Below, piece by piece: positions 1 through 11,419 of a stretch of DNA of 64,000 nt. The stretch's first letter is position 1; each line of letters starts with the position of its first letter. The position numbers and the translations under genes were made by a program. The notes under the pieces are model-generated. The model saw nothing but the letters and a program-made list of their open reading frames with translations, was not told where the DNA came from and searched no databases. The stretch is taken from contig FMBT01000346.1 in assembly GCA_900095095.1 (NCBI GenBank), positions 206,884 through 270,883 on the forward strand, given 5' to 3'. The stretch comes from Fragilariopsis cylindrus CCMP1102 (taxonomy: Eukaryota; Bacillariophyta; Bacillariophyceae; Bacillariales; Bacillariaceae).

Positions 1-556
1 CAAATCACTAGGAGGAATGTTAGCTGTAGTAAGTTGGGCGAGTACTGTAACATATCGTGCGTGACTCCAGCAGTAAACTACCACAGTACAGTAGTCGTTT
101 CCTTTCGTTTGAAGGGTAAGAGAAGTAAAATACTGTATATAATGCCGTAGTATCTTATAAACGGCATAACTTAAACTAATTTTATCCTACTGTAGAATAT
201 TTTTACATTTCTACAATAATGCTTTTTGACTACGCGGGATTAAAAATTACACAGGGCCAGACACAATTTAGTTCTTTTTTTTTTTTACTATTTGAATATG
301 TATACACGTGTAGCTAGCTGTCTTTTCAAGGTTTTTTACACTCTCATTATTCGATTAGTTTATTATCGAACCGTTCCTTTCTTCTTCGACAACTGATGAC
401 AACACATCACACATTTACTTATGACATTACATAAACTAACTTTAAGTCGTCATATCCAAGACAAAGGAATCAAAACCCTGCCATACTCCAGCTACTAGCT
501 CAACAATTCCTTACATAGAGTAGACGTCATATCGTTGATCGTCGAAGTCACCCAAA
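1..556. other. 5' flank of the FtsH-like gene, no gene seen
   Basis: AT-rich sequence with a short T run near 276-288. No open frame with recognisable protein features and no RNA gene was seen. It probably holds the promoter of the FtsH-like gene that starts at 557. Confidence 0.4.
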
Positions 557-2598
557 ATGTACAAGATGAAAACATTATCGTTTGTATTCATGTTATATCT
601 CCCTATCTTGATTTCTGCATTCCACCAATCCAAGATACCAGTTTCACGCTTGATAACATACCCATCTCAATCACTACCATACGCTAGTTCTTTCGTCGGA
701 CAGTATACAACAACACCGAAATCTTCCACTCTATTCGCATCTCTCGAGGATGGAAATGAAAAAGAACCTCGTAAACTCGGTCGAAAATTTCTCCTCGCCC
801 TTCAGAAAACATTTATAAAATTATGGTTGACTCCACGTAAGACGATAACAAGATTTAAATCACTTTCGAAGAAAGGGAAGGCACTAATGGCAATGCAAAC
901 GTTGATATTGATACTTCTCTTTGGTAGTGCGGGTAGAAACATATATGTGAAGAATCATCAGTTTAGAACAGGAATTGGTGGTCCTCCTATTGAAGTTCCG
1001 TATAGTAACTTTTTGGACTTTGTCGAAGAATCTGGGACGAAAGGAAGCACTTCACCTCGTATCGACAACGTACGAATCGGTAATGAAAGAATAATCTATC
1101 GATTAACGAAAGATGCGACACCAGATGAGGTAGCTAAGCAGCGTGTATGTTATACAAATAAAGTTGCAGCTAGTCCGGAATTGATTGAATCACTCCAAAA
1201 GAGCAATATACCATTTTCTGCTGCTAATCGTCAACGTGCAAACACATTAGTTGTCGTTGCCAGAACTGCTATACTTGGTTTTTATATGTTAATTCTATGG
1301 AGGATGTACAAATCTTTTAGCGGGAATAATGGTGGTGGTTCAGGAGACGTTCCAGGGAAAGTTGCAGATAAAAGTGCTCTTCCACTTGCCACATTCGATG
1401 ACATTCAAGGTATCAATGAAGCAAAAATGGAAGTAATGGAACTTGTAGATACGCTTAGAAACCCAGCAAAGTATGCCATTCTTGGTGCTCGAGCTCCGAC
1501 GGGACTTTTACTTGAAGGTCCACCAGGTAAGTGCAAGCAAGCGAATGCGAATGCGAAATGTGAATTCCTTTTGTCACTTTTAATTTTGATGTGTTTATTT
1601 TGCTTCCCCGGGTTTTCAATGCGATCTTTTACTTAACTATAAATTTTGTTTTTCTTTTTGTTCTCTTTTATACCTTAACAAGGAACTGGTAAAACAATGT
1701 TAGCCCGAGCAACGGCAGCATCAGCAGGTGTTCCTTTGATATATGCGAGTGGGAGTGACTTGTAAGTTCTTTTTACGATTTGATTCTCATGATTTGTAAT
1801 CATGATGATCATGATGATGGAACAGTATGCATTTCTTCCTTTTATTCTCTTTCTTTTCTTATGAATGACCCCCCCCCCCCCCCCCCCTGTACTTAAACGT
1901 AAAAAAATGCATCCATAGTGTCGAGATGTTTGTCGGTAGAGGCGCTGCAAGAGTTAGAAAACTATTTGAAAAAGCTAATAAAATGGCTCCAGCATTATAT
2001 TCATTGATGAACTTGATGCGTTAGGGAAAGCAAGAGATTCTGGAAATTCTCTCATGGGTGGTCGAGGGAATGATGAGGCTGAACAGACACTCAATCAATT
2101 ACTTGCGTGTATGGATGGATTAGATTCGACACGTCGGGTATGTGTCTTGGCAGCAACTAATAGACGGGAGGTTCTTGATACAGCATTAGTCCGTCCAGGT
2201 AGATTCGATAGAATAGTCAAATTAGTCTTCCTGATGCAACGGGGAGAGAAAATATTCTAAGGATACATGCAACAAAACTACCTGGATTTCAAGAATGTAC
2301 TGGTGTTGATGACAAACGGCCTAATTCTCTAGGAGTTGGAGAACGGGTTGATCTTTCAGCGATAGCTGCTTTAACGACAGGTTTTAGTGGAGCAGAATTA
2401 GAATTTTTAGTAAATGAAGCAGCTATACGAGCTGTTCGTCGAGTAAGTGCTGCAATACGAACAGGCGATTCAGAGGGAATAACTTCTCATGTCGACGCCG
2501 AAGATTTTGAGGATAGTTTACAGAATTTTTTTAACACTCGAAGACCAAAAAGTGGTATGAACGACGTGTGGAAGAATGTATTGAACAGCACGCGGTGA
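557..2598 (+). CDS. plastid-targeted FtsH-like AAA ATPase lacking the protease domain
   Basis: Membrane-bound AAA ATPase of the FtsH family. Exon 1 (557-1526) encodes a hydrophobic signal peptide ending ISA|FHQ, which fits a heterokont plastid-targeting presequence with Phe at +1. Two membrane segments follow (near residues 112-125 and 233-248), then the start of the AAA module. Introns are 1527-1682 and 1762-1918; the first splits Walker A, GPPGTGKT, which splicing restores. Walker B (FIDELDA, near 2005-2020) and the second region of homology (ATNRREVLD...RPGRFDR) are present, as is the lid ([16 protein letters not shown]). One-base shifts near 2000 and 2223 break the frame. The protein stops about 40 residues after the lid, so the usual HEXXH zinc protease domain is absent: about 576 aa against 600-700 or more in FtsH. 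It may be a chaperone-like, FtsHi-type partner in a plastid complex (inference). Confidence 0.8.
1869..1887. repeat. poly-C run in FtsH intron 2
   Basis: About 19 consecutive C bases in the second intron of the FtsH-like gene. Its exact length is probably unreliable. Confidence 0.8.
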
Positions 2599-2671
2599 AA
2601 TAATAATCAGAGTTCAATATAACATTGTTTTTGTTATCAGATATTTCTTCTTCACATCAAAAAAAAAATAG

Positions 2672-3334
2672 TCATCTATTCTTTATTTCCGCGTCGTATT
2701 CGGCTACAGCATAGCAAGCAGAGGTCAGTTGCATCGCATTGACCAATTGCTTTAGGAAACAACCTGGGATGACAGCCCATAATGCAATTTTCAATATTGG
2801 ATGGATCCAATAATCGGTAGTAAATTGTACAGCGTATGATAAAATATATGTAAATTCAGCTCCCACACATAGGTACCCAAAGAAAAAATAATACTTGTAA
2901 AACCATCTAACTAGGAAATGTCTTCCCTCATTGCCGTCTTCTGATTTATGATGTTTTCCCAATGATGAGGTACTATACATTTGACACCAATGTGAACTTA
3001 TATCAAGTAAACATAATAAAAGAAATGTCAGCCGAAGGTACACATTATCCTCGTAATCGATTGCAAGGACGAATAATAAGCCGAGCGTGGAACATCTATC
3101 TGTTACCATATCAAGAAGACCACCATATGTTGATGTTTGCCCTAAACGTCGTGCGACTAATCCATCGAAAAGATCACCGACAAAACTGGCTAAATATAAT
3201 ATAATAGCAAGAATCCAATACGATTCCCGTACTGTTATCATAAGGCAAAGGCTAGCAACCGTGCAAATAACACGGCTATAACCGATAATGTTTGGTACAT
3301 AGAGCAAGACATCATTTGCTGTTACGGCTGTCAT
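2672..3334 (-). CDS. PIS1: phosphatidylinositol synthase (CDP-diacylglycerol-inositol 3-phosphatidyltransferase)
   Basis: Transfers the phosphatidyl group from CDP-diacylglycerol to myo-inositol, making phosphatidylinositol in the ER or Golgi membrane. The CDP-alcohol phosphatidyltransferase signature DG-x2-AR-x8-G-x3-D-x3-D is complete (DGLVARRLGQTSTYGGLLD, then MVTD). Several hydrophobic spans surround it. The preferred start is MTAVTANDVLLYVPNIIGY at 3334, giving 220 aa, the normal size for the family. The open frame runs upstream to 3487 but would add 51 residues without family features. It is a single exon with no frame error. It converges on the FtsH-like gene with only 73 bp between stop codons. 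Confidence 0.85.
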   Translation of the reverse strand: MTAVTANDVLLYVPNIIGYSRVICTVASLCLMITVRESYWILAIILYLASFVGDLFDGLVARRLGQTSTYGGLLDMVTDRCSTLGLLFVLAIDYEDNVYLRLTFLLLCLLDISSHWCQMYSTSSLGKHHKSEDGNEGRHFLVRWFYKYYFFFGYLCVGAEFTYILSYAVQFTTDYWIHPILKIALWAVIPGCFLKQLVNAMQLTSACYAVAEYDAEIKNR

Positions 3335-3978
3335 ACTACTGCTTTTTTTTGAATTTTGCCGTGTTATTCTTGCTCTTCTGATCGTTTCAACAATTATTAG
3401 AAAATGATTGCTAACTGCCTGGATGTGTATTATGTGTAATTCATATGTGGGCGGAAGAAGAATTCTTGTCACTGCATCTTGTTGCACTTACCGACCCTAT
3501 TTTTCGATTCATTCCACCACTTAAATTTTTGAATCGAAATCGAATCGAATGAATCGAGTTTGCGATCATAAAATATCAATCGAACGTCTAACGCTTGTTA
3601 AATAAATAGCGACGCTTCGCGTAAAATACTGGCGACAAGATTTTTTGCATTAAGTAATTAAGCGTTATGATTTGGGTTCTCTGCGCAGGACGCTCCAATC
3701 AGCGATGAAAAACTGCCTCTCTCATTTTTCTCACAAATACATTTGTTTGTGATAAGATAAACAACCAGCGGTTAAAACTGAGTAACGCCCCCGTCCCTCC
3801 GACACATTCACAGCACAATTACCACATCTTAAGGAGAACATAGCTAACAAACAATTCACTTCGTGTGTTCAAGAGAACAAAACAAGCTTATAGGTGCACT
3901 CTCGTTGACGCATTACATATTACACATTACCATTTTTAGAATAATTCAACAAATAATACCGTACCGATATCAATCATC
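3335..3978. other. divergent intergenic region between PI synthase and a secreted protein gene
   Basis: About 640 bp between two divergent start codons, presumably holding both promoters. It contains GAATCGAAATCGAATCGAAT-like short repeats near 3530-3560. No RNA gene or ORF with support was seen. Confidence 0.35.
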
Positions 3979-4868
3979 ATGTCGAGAGGATTCCTTCTTT
4001 CGTCGATAATTTGTCTTGCTTATATTGTCCCTTCTGTGGTTGGGTCGGCAGTACTAGTTCCGAGATTATCAACAGCCAGTTGCACTGGTCATTTTGAGAA
4101 TTTATCCGTTACATCGATAACATGTGATGGCTCAAATGAGGGTTGTACATACGGATCACAAGTTTTCGTTACTGGACAAGGTATGTTGAGGAAAATTGGT
4201 TTCGTTATATTTTTTTTATGCGGCTATGGTGGTTTTAGTCAAATATTGCTTCTATTTTGAAATATGAATTTGCTGTTTGCAATGTAATAATACTCACGTG
4301 CTTTTGTCATTTTCAATTGATTTATTTATTTACCCCCACAGTCCAAACAGATGCAGATCTTCCTCGTCCAATGATGGTTAAAGTATCGAAGACTTTTCCA
4401 TCTTTTTATGCCATGGGAACAAATGTATACAACGCGGAGATATATGATCTATGTGATGGTGCAGTTGCCTCTCCTTATGATGACGATGCTGGATACGTCT
4501 GTCCAAGTGCTGGTCTATACAATTTCCATTTCGAATATCAAAATTTTGGAAATCGTAAAAAATGGTATTCTGGATGGCATGGATTCAGTATGGGAATGCT
4601 TATACATTTTAAACATGAGGGTGGTGGTAGTGACTACGCAACATGCAGTATTGATGTGAAGGTTAAAGGTAGCGAAGACGATAGCTATGTAACCAATGCA
4701 TCCATGGTGAGTGTTGCGGTGTTAGGATTAGCCGGTTTACTCACGGGTCTATTTGTACGAAGACGAAAAGAAAGACTGGCAACTAGTCAGGAAAATATTG
4801 ACGAAGTAAGGAAAGAATTGAGTACAAATTTTGAACTTGTCCAAGATGCCGCTTCGGCTTTTGTTTGA
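3979..4868 (+). CDS. secreted type I membrane protein of unknown function
   Basis: Not recognised. Two exons (3979-4180 and 4342-4868) flank an intron 4181-4341 with a canonical GTATGT donor and CCCACAG acceptor; the spliced protein has 242 aa. It starts with a clear signal peptide (FLLSSIICLAYIVPSVVGS) and has a roughly 170-residue lumenal or extracellular part with several cysteines (SCTG, ITCDG, EGCTYG, DLCDG, YVCPS, ATCS) that could form disulfides. A single membrane span near the C-terminus (VSVAVLGLAGLLTGLFV) is followed by a basic RRRKER stop-transfer and a 40-residue tail. Cysteine spacing loosely recalls ML/MD-2-like lipid-binding domains, but I cannot confirm that. N-glycosylation sequons NLS and NAS are present. 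The frame is intact. Confidence 0.75.
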
Positions 4869-5624
4869 GTTTAGTTGAATTGAGAGAGAGATAAAGAGAG
4901 AAAGAGAGTCCATATTATATATATAGAGCTCATCGATTGGTGGTGCTTGTATTATCATCATATCGCATATTACATGTTTGAATTGTTTACTATAAATGTC
5001 CATATAGATCATACTACGTACAAATATATCTTCTTCTTCGTCTTCTTAACAAACGAATGTACTTCATACAGTATACAAAATTTGTGTAGTGATAGTAGTA
5101 ATGTAGGATTGCATTATACAAGGAATAGTAGAATATCGGTAACAAAATGTAGTAGTCAGTTTTGTCATTTCCACCATTGTGTCAAATGTTGTTGTGATTG
5201 ATTGATGATGTGTCAAACATTACACAATTCTACCATCCTCACCTAACCGCTATAGTATGTGGCAGAGATTGTTATTTTTTGTAGCGGGTTGCGAAAATCT
5301 AAGCAAATTTTGCTCAATTTTTATTTTTGCGCGCTACTGAAACACTCTGTTATTATTACTCGCTAGTATACATCGGTCGCTAATATTATTATGCCTTATT
5401 TTACTATGCGAAGACTAAAATTAAATAACATAAACTGCACACGGTAACCGATTTAGTTGAATGTTAGTTGTATGCATGCTGTTGCATAGGACTTACAACT
5501 GCTACCATAGAAGACAGAACGTTGATGGAGAGGATTCATTCACTGAAAAAAAGGACGCATGAACTAATACAATCGATTCTTTTTTCTAAGTAAACCACAG
5601 TACTTGTGCTGTTAATAAGAAACA
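4869..5624. other. intergenic, no gene seen
   Basis: About 750 bp between two plus-strand genes. It holds an AGAGAG-rich stretch after 4880 and otherwise AT-rich unique sequence. Short open frames here lack any protein signature and are judged chance. Confidence 0.35.
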
Positions 5625-8112
5625 ATGTGGTCCACTTGGACGGATAAAGCGAAGGAGGCGCTTGAGAAAACAACTAATACTTTGGAATCGGCTGGTGAAG
5701 CTATCACTAAAGCAGCAACAACAACAAGCAACACACCAACGACCAAAAATCAGAAAGAAATAGACAATGAATTTGAAAAAGAACTAGACAAGACGGAGAA
5801 AGAAGTTATCGAAGCTTCGACCGCTACTGCTGCTACGACCTCATCACAACGTTTTTCAGTACCTATTATTCCAAAAATAGATGCTGACAAAATGTTTTCA
5901 ATGTGGTCCTCAGTCGTCGAAAATACAAAACGAGCGGCAGAAGATGCAGTCGTGGCAACCAAGGATGTAGTCGAAACATCCAGAACGAATTTAGAACGTC
6001 AATTCCATATACAGAAGGGATTTTATAAACGTGATATTAAATTACCATTAGATGTGGAGGCATTACGTGATGCCGAAGTGTCTATATCACCGATCGAATT
6101 ATCACAATGTCCCATCCCGCCAAACCAAGTAATGTGAATTCGGCAATCACAGCCGAAAGAAAATTGGCGGCCATCGCACATCTGTTAGATCGTCGACATG
6201 ATGGAAGATATCTTTGTTGGAATTTATCGGAAGTGAATTATGATATCTCTATTTAAACGATCAAGTTCTGACGTTTTCTTTTCCTGGTAGTCCTAGTCCA
6301 CCACTCGGTTTGCTATTAAAGTTATTGGTCTCGTTAGAAAATTGGATGAAAGCTGACGAACGAAATGTTGCAGTTGTTCATTGTCTTACTGGGAAGGGTC
6401 GTACATCTACGATTCTAGCCTGCTTTTTATCTTGGATGAGAGAGGCTGGTAAGTACCTACCGTATCAATGACCTATTTTTTTTCTTCTTCTTCTTCTATA
6501 ATGGAATTAATATCTATCTATCGATTTATTCATTCATTCTATCCTCGACTTCTTATTTTTGATCTTATAAATAATAGGATTTGGTGACGTCAATGAAGCA
6601 CTTGCCTATATTGCAAAATGTAAACAACTCAAACCAAATGATCTAACAATTCCTTCTCAGAGACGATATGCATCTTATTTTCATAATATGTTGGACGGTG
6701 TTCGACCTTCACAGACTCCTTTGATCCTAAAACGTATTATTATGAGCGAAGCACCTAAAGTAAGATAAAACATTTTCTTATCCATCTTTGTGTATGACGT
6801 CAGGTTCATCCCGACGTACGTAATATTTTATTGCAACTTAACTCACACCATGCCTTCGTCTGTCGTATTTTATCTTATAGTTTGCAAAGGGGCCGCAGAA
6901 AGAAAATATTCAGGTAGAAAAACAGGATGGCGAAAATTCAGAAATTGACGAACGACAATTGATGGGATGTGCTCCGTATTTACAAATTTTTAAAGCCGGA
7001 AAGCTTATTCATACTTCGGCCGCTTCTCTTCACGTTCAACAATCCGACGAGGAACTGCCTTTTGTACAAGTGATGGATGGTACAGTTCCTTTTAATATCA
7101 ACCAGATTATTCAGGGGGATATCCTCATCCGTTGTCGTCATCTAACTTTTGACAAAAAACGAGTATCCATGTTTCGAGCCGCTATCCATACCGGCTATGC
7201 TCCTCCAAATGTTCTACGTCTTACAAAGACCGAACTCGATGGGGCCAGCGCGGACAGACGATATCCTGACGACTTTTTCTTGGATCTTATTTTTGAAAAG
7301 GTTGATTCCGATGCTCTTGCCAAACACGACAAGGAAAAAGAAAGCGAAGAAGAATCAAAAAGTGGTGGTGATGGAGATACCGACGATGAGAAAAGAAAGG
7401 GCGGCCCAGTTCTTAAAGCTTCAAATTTCGATTCCATGCTCCAAGGCGATTCTAGATTTTGGGATGTGATTGCTTCAAAGAAAAAAGAACACGCAAAACA
7501 ATCGAATGCTGATCCATTTTGGGGGCCACTGTTGGAAGGAGGAGAGGCGATTCAGCGAAAATGGAAACGGAAGAAAAAGATAAAAATACTGACGCTGCTC
7601 CAACCAAAGAGCGAACACAACTTGAGACTTTTAGTATTGGAAACGAATTCGACTTTTTACCTGTTTCAGATGATAAGAAGATCAACGCGGAAAAGAAATC
7701 TCCGAAAAGAGATTCTCTCATGGATGCTCTTAATGCCTTGGACGAAGACGAAGGACCAAATCCGGATGTAGCAGAGGAAATTGTATTCGATGTTGTCGTG
7801 TCCTCCACCAAGAAAAAAACAGAGGCTACGAAACCAATCTTCGATGATACGGACGTCGCGATTGTTGATGAAGATAAAGAAACTGAAAGCGAAAATATAG
7901 AAAAAAGATCTAAAACCCCTGAAGCGACAATGCCACAAGAAAATTCCACACAGGTAGATCAACAAGATGAAATATTGCAGGACGAAGAAGATGATATGGA
8001 TGCACTCTTGGCTTCCGCTGATGATGATGAAGATTTTGGTGATCTAGACCTTGATGATTTTGATGACGACGATGATTTAGATGACTTAGAGAACATGCTG
8101 AAGGCATCTTAA
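5625..8112 (+). CDS. PTEN/tensin-type phosphatase with C2 domain and acidic tail
   Basis: A dual-specificity/lipid phosphatase fold joined to a PTEN-type C2 domain, also found in tensin and auxilin/GAK. An Ala/Thr/Glu-rich N-terminal region comes first. The phosphatase part begins around NSAITAERKLAAIAHLLDRR and DGRYLCWNLSE, then FSFPGSPSPPLG, and contains the P-loop HCLTGKGRT (the HCxxGxGR family motif). Introns are 6449-6577 and 6760-6880. The C2 part carries GDILIRCRHL and SMFRAAIHTGY and ends about residue VDSDALAKH. The tail is strongly acidic (DDEDFGDLDLDDFDDDDD). One-base shifts near 6125, 6250 and 7560 interrupt the frame; the last lies in an A run. Relative to PTEN's HCKAGKGRT the first lysine is Leu, so lipid specificity is uncertain. 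Likely roles are phosphoinositide signalling or clathrin uncoating; which one cannot be decided here. Confidence 0.72.
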
Positions 8113-9792
8113 TCTGACATACACATACACGCACACATTACTTTGATTCGTAATCTTAAGGTGATTTTTTAATGTCGGAAGTTCAATTGCAAGCAACTCT
8201 GCTCACTTCTATTCATATGATGGTAGATAAATGAAAATTACTTATTACTATGTTTATAGACGAGTGTACCTATATTAAGGAAGAAGATATATCTTATATC
8301 TGAGCTTCAGCTGTTCTGATTCCTCAATAGCTTCATCAACAATTATAGGAGCATACTTAGTTGGTTGCTTCATCATATGCTTCTTCTTTTGTTTCTTCGG
8401 AATAGTAATGGTGCTATCAGTATAAAAATTGTTCTGTTAGATTTTGTAAATGTGTCTAGCTACCTAAGTTCACTAGACTGAAGACTTCTATGCTATTAGC
8501 GTATATATATATATAGTGTTTATTAGAAGTGTGAGCTTAGTTGCTCTCTATGATCGGCTATATCTACCCATATGGTCTGTCCTTGGCCGGTCATTCCATA
8601 GTGACACGTGTCTTACGCCTACAGATTTCTCTCTGTTGGTGAAGAAGAAACATCCTAAACCATCTTCTTGGCCATCCTTCATCATTGCTGTCATGCTCAT
8701 CATCACCATCCATCCCCGGCTGTAGGAATATGGCTTCCTTTCTGCTGAAAAGGATGCTTCTCACTATTGAAGTTTTGGTAATGCTATTTCCACTGACATT
8801 GCAAGATTGACAGACTTTGTGTCCATGAACTTGTAGCAATATTGCCGGTTGGTGCCAGTTTGGATTGTCATTGTTGTTGAGATAACCATACAACCATTAT
8901 TATCATCAAAAAATAGGGTACCATCAAAAAATAAACATATGCAATTTCTTGTGATCATTATTATCATCAGTATAGCATTTGTCCAATTTATGATGGTTGC
9001 TTGGCCTTCCCTTTAGTAACTGGCTTTAGTTAATAAAGAACACACTCTCACTGAAACTACTCTCCCTCTATTCAATCGGCTTACAAGAAGTTGAGATAAT
9101 TACACCTGTACATACAGTAGGACCTAGGACTTTGATTCCTCATATGTACATGTTTTAGACCATTCACATCTCCAGTCATAGTCATTCAGGTAGGCCACTT
9201 ATAGGCATACATCATTCTAGTTTCTGGCTAAATTATTGGTCCACTCTTATTTCCTTTTCTTATCACCTACAGTATCACCTGGAATGGGGGGGGGGGGGAG
9301 ATCCTGGGGACTCGTCTTAATATAATAACTTCAAATACATCATAGCTAACTTTCTAACATCTGGTGCTAAATGGTGATGACATCAAACTAACTATAAAAG
9401 GAGTTGATGAACACGTGATGCATAATTTCATCATTTCAGTCTTTAGAGCTACAACTAGTAGTAGCTTTAGCCAGCTAACACATAGCTAATATAGCTGCTT
9501 TAGTGTAGTGAGATTTGAAATTTAGCTTCGCGTTTTCGTTCCACGTGTTACAGTGTTTTTACGCTTCAATGGATCGATCTTTGTGAGCCATCAAGAAAAT
9601 CCCATGTTTTAAGAATTCTTACTTTTACCGCATTCTTAAAATAACATGATACAGTGTACACAACAAGCAAGTCTTCGAAAACCTAACACAGACGAGAAAG
9701 TATCAATATCAGAAATTCCATCGCAAGACTTTCGTGGTCAATAAAGAGCATCCAAACAACAAGTAACAATCATAGAAATTTCCCCTTCCAAA
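8113..9792. other. 1.7 kb intergenic region with possible decayed minus-strand ORFs
   Basis: No intact gene. On the minus strand, 8893-8591 encodes a 100-residue open frame (NWHQPAILLQVHGHKVCQSC near its start), and 8424-8275 encodes a lysine-rich stretch ending at a stop (KKQKKKHMMKQPTKYAPIIV). Neither matches a family I recognise, and they do not connect in frame; they could be remnants of a mobile element. A run of 13 G lies at 9286-9298. The last several hundred bases presumably hold the promoter of the transporter at 9793. Confidence 0.3.
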
Positions 9793-10778
9793 ATGAGTTC
9801 GAAATCTTCGGCACCTCCTGCACTGGATCGAAAGGCGATATTTTATATGTTCTTGCTAAGCCTACAGTTCGCATTCCAACCTATGCTGACTCGAAAATAC
9901 ACATCACCGAATATTTGTCGATCATCGGTGATATTGATGCAAGAAATGCTTAAATTTCTTCTCGCATTTTTCATGTTAACGGTCAGTGGTTCTTCAAAGA
10001 AAGCAGTTTCTGGATGGAACGTAACAACGTGGGCTACGGTAGCATTCATACCAGCTGCTCTATATGCACTACAAAATATTGCAGCGCTACAGGCATATCA
10101 AACGCTTGACGCTTTAACGTTCAACGTATTGAATCAAACAAAAACTCTATCAGCCGCTCTTTGTTGCTACTATGTAATGGGTCGTGAACAAAGTTACGTT
10201 CAAATTATTAGTTTATTCATCCTACTTCTATCCGCTTTGATTATGGAAAAAATTGTCCCTCTTGATTTTTTCAGTTCATCCCTTGAAATCCCTGAACTTG
10301 AATCTAGACATTGGACGCATGGAGTTGCGCCAGTAATGCTCGCTAGTTTTATTAGTGGCTTGTCAGGTGCACTATCACAGAAGAATCTTCAAGCACAAGG
10401 TGGTGGTAGGAATCCATATATGTTCAGTATGGAGCTATGTGCTGCATCTGCTATAATACTTTTCTCTAGTCTCCTTATGAGTCCTGATGGAAAATCATTG
10501 CCAAAGAAGGATTCTGGAATGGTTGGACGTTGACCACTTGGATTCCTATTTTTACCAATTCAGTCGGAGGGATTATAGTAGGTTTAGTAACTAAATACGC
10601 CGGATCTGTACGGAAGGGATTTGCATTAATTTTTGGTATGTTTTTGAGTGGTATCGTCCAAACTTTCATTACAGACGAAGGAGTGTCACTCGCACAAAGT
10701 GTAGGGGGAATTTTGGCGGCACTAAGTCTCTGGATGCATGCGACGAATCCTCCAGTATCGAAGGAGAAAAAAGACTAA
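9793..10778 (+). CDS. nucleotide-sugar transporter, SLC35A type
   Basis: A Golgi/ER antiporter for nucleotide sugars of the UDP-galactose/CMP-sialic acid transporter family, with about ten hydrophobic segments. Family motifs include [20 protein letters not shown] followed by [19 protein letters not shown], the [21 protein letters not shown] block, and [21 protein letters not shown] near the C-terminus. The frame breaks by one base near 10520; the C-terminal half continues as [20 protein letters not shown] in the next frame, exactly as expected for the family, so a missing base is likely. It has no intron and would be about 328 aa, normal for SLC35A. The substrate cannot be told from sequence alone. 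Confidence 0.82.
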
Positions 10779-11419
10779 TACTGTAACTATCGTCGCAGTC
10801 AGTAGTTATATAACTTGTATCGATAGTGTAGCCGTCCATATTACTAAAGAAAAGCGCAAAGTAGAATTATTTCAGGAAAGTATACGTAGTACTTGTACCG
10901 CAGATATTACAAAATATGCGAAATTAAGACAAGCCTGGTTCCAGCATAACAGAATTGAACATACCGTATGATTTAGGCACTAGATCCTAATTGAGTTATA
11001 AGTTGTATCGCTTGTTGGCAAGTGTCTGTATAGAATCGTGATGTATACTTTCCTAGGAAAGTATGATATGACACTTTCCTAGGAAATAACGAAATGACAT
11101 ATCAAGGGACCTACTTGTATATAGTGATCTAGTCCTAAATAAAAAATCTATCTTATACTTTATTGATATCTTCATAAATTAGAAAATAAGTGTCTGACGT
11201 GTTGTCCGCCAATTTTTTTTACACGAAAATAAAAACAAAACAAAAAACGCAAAAGAAATTCTGAAAGATGCTACCGGCGCATATTCAATATTCATATGCA
11301 GTGCAAGTGTTTGATCAATAAGAGTTTCAACAGAAAAGTTTGAATACGAAGACGACGCTGATTCCCTCTGTACGGTCTCTATATCATTTCTCGCAAAAGT
11401 TTTGCAGTATCTATTCATT
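10779..11419. other. intergenic with a 20-bp palindrome
   Basis: Between two plus-strand genes. It holds a perfect 20-bp palindrome at 11045-11064 and a second copy of its 12-bp core at 11075-11086, and no supported coding frame. The downstream part presumably carries the promoter of the TPR gene. Confidence 0.4.
11045..11086. repeat. paired palindromes TTTCCTAGGAAA
   Basis: ATACTTTCCTAGGAAAGTAT at 11045-11064 is a perfect 20-bp palindrome. The core TTTCCTAGGAAA recurs at 11075-11086, with centres 26 bp apart. This may be a dimeric protein-binding site or an RNA hairpin in the 3' region of the transporter transcript. Confidence 0.6.
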
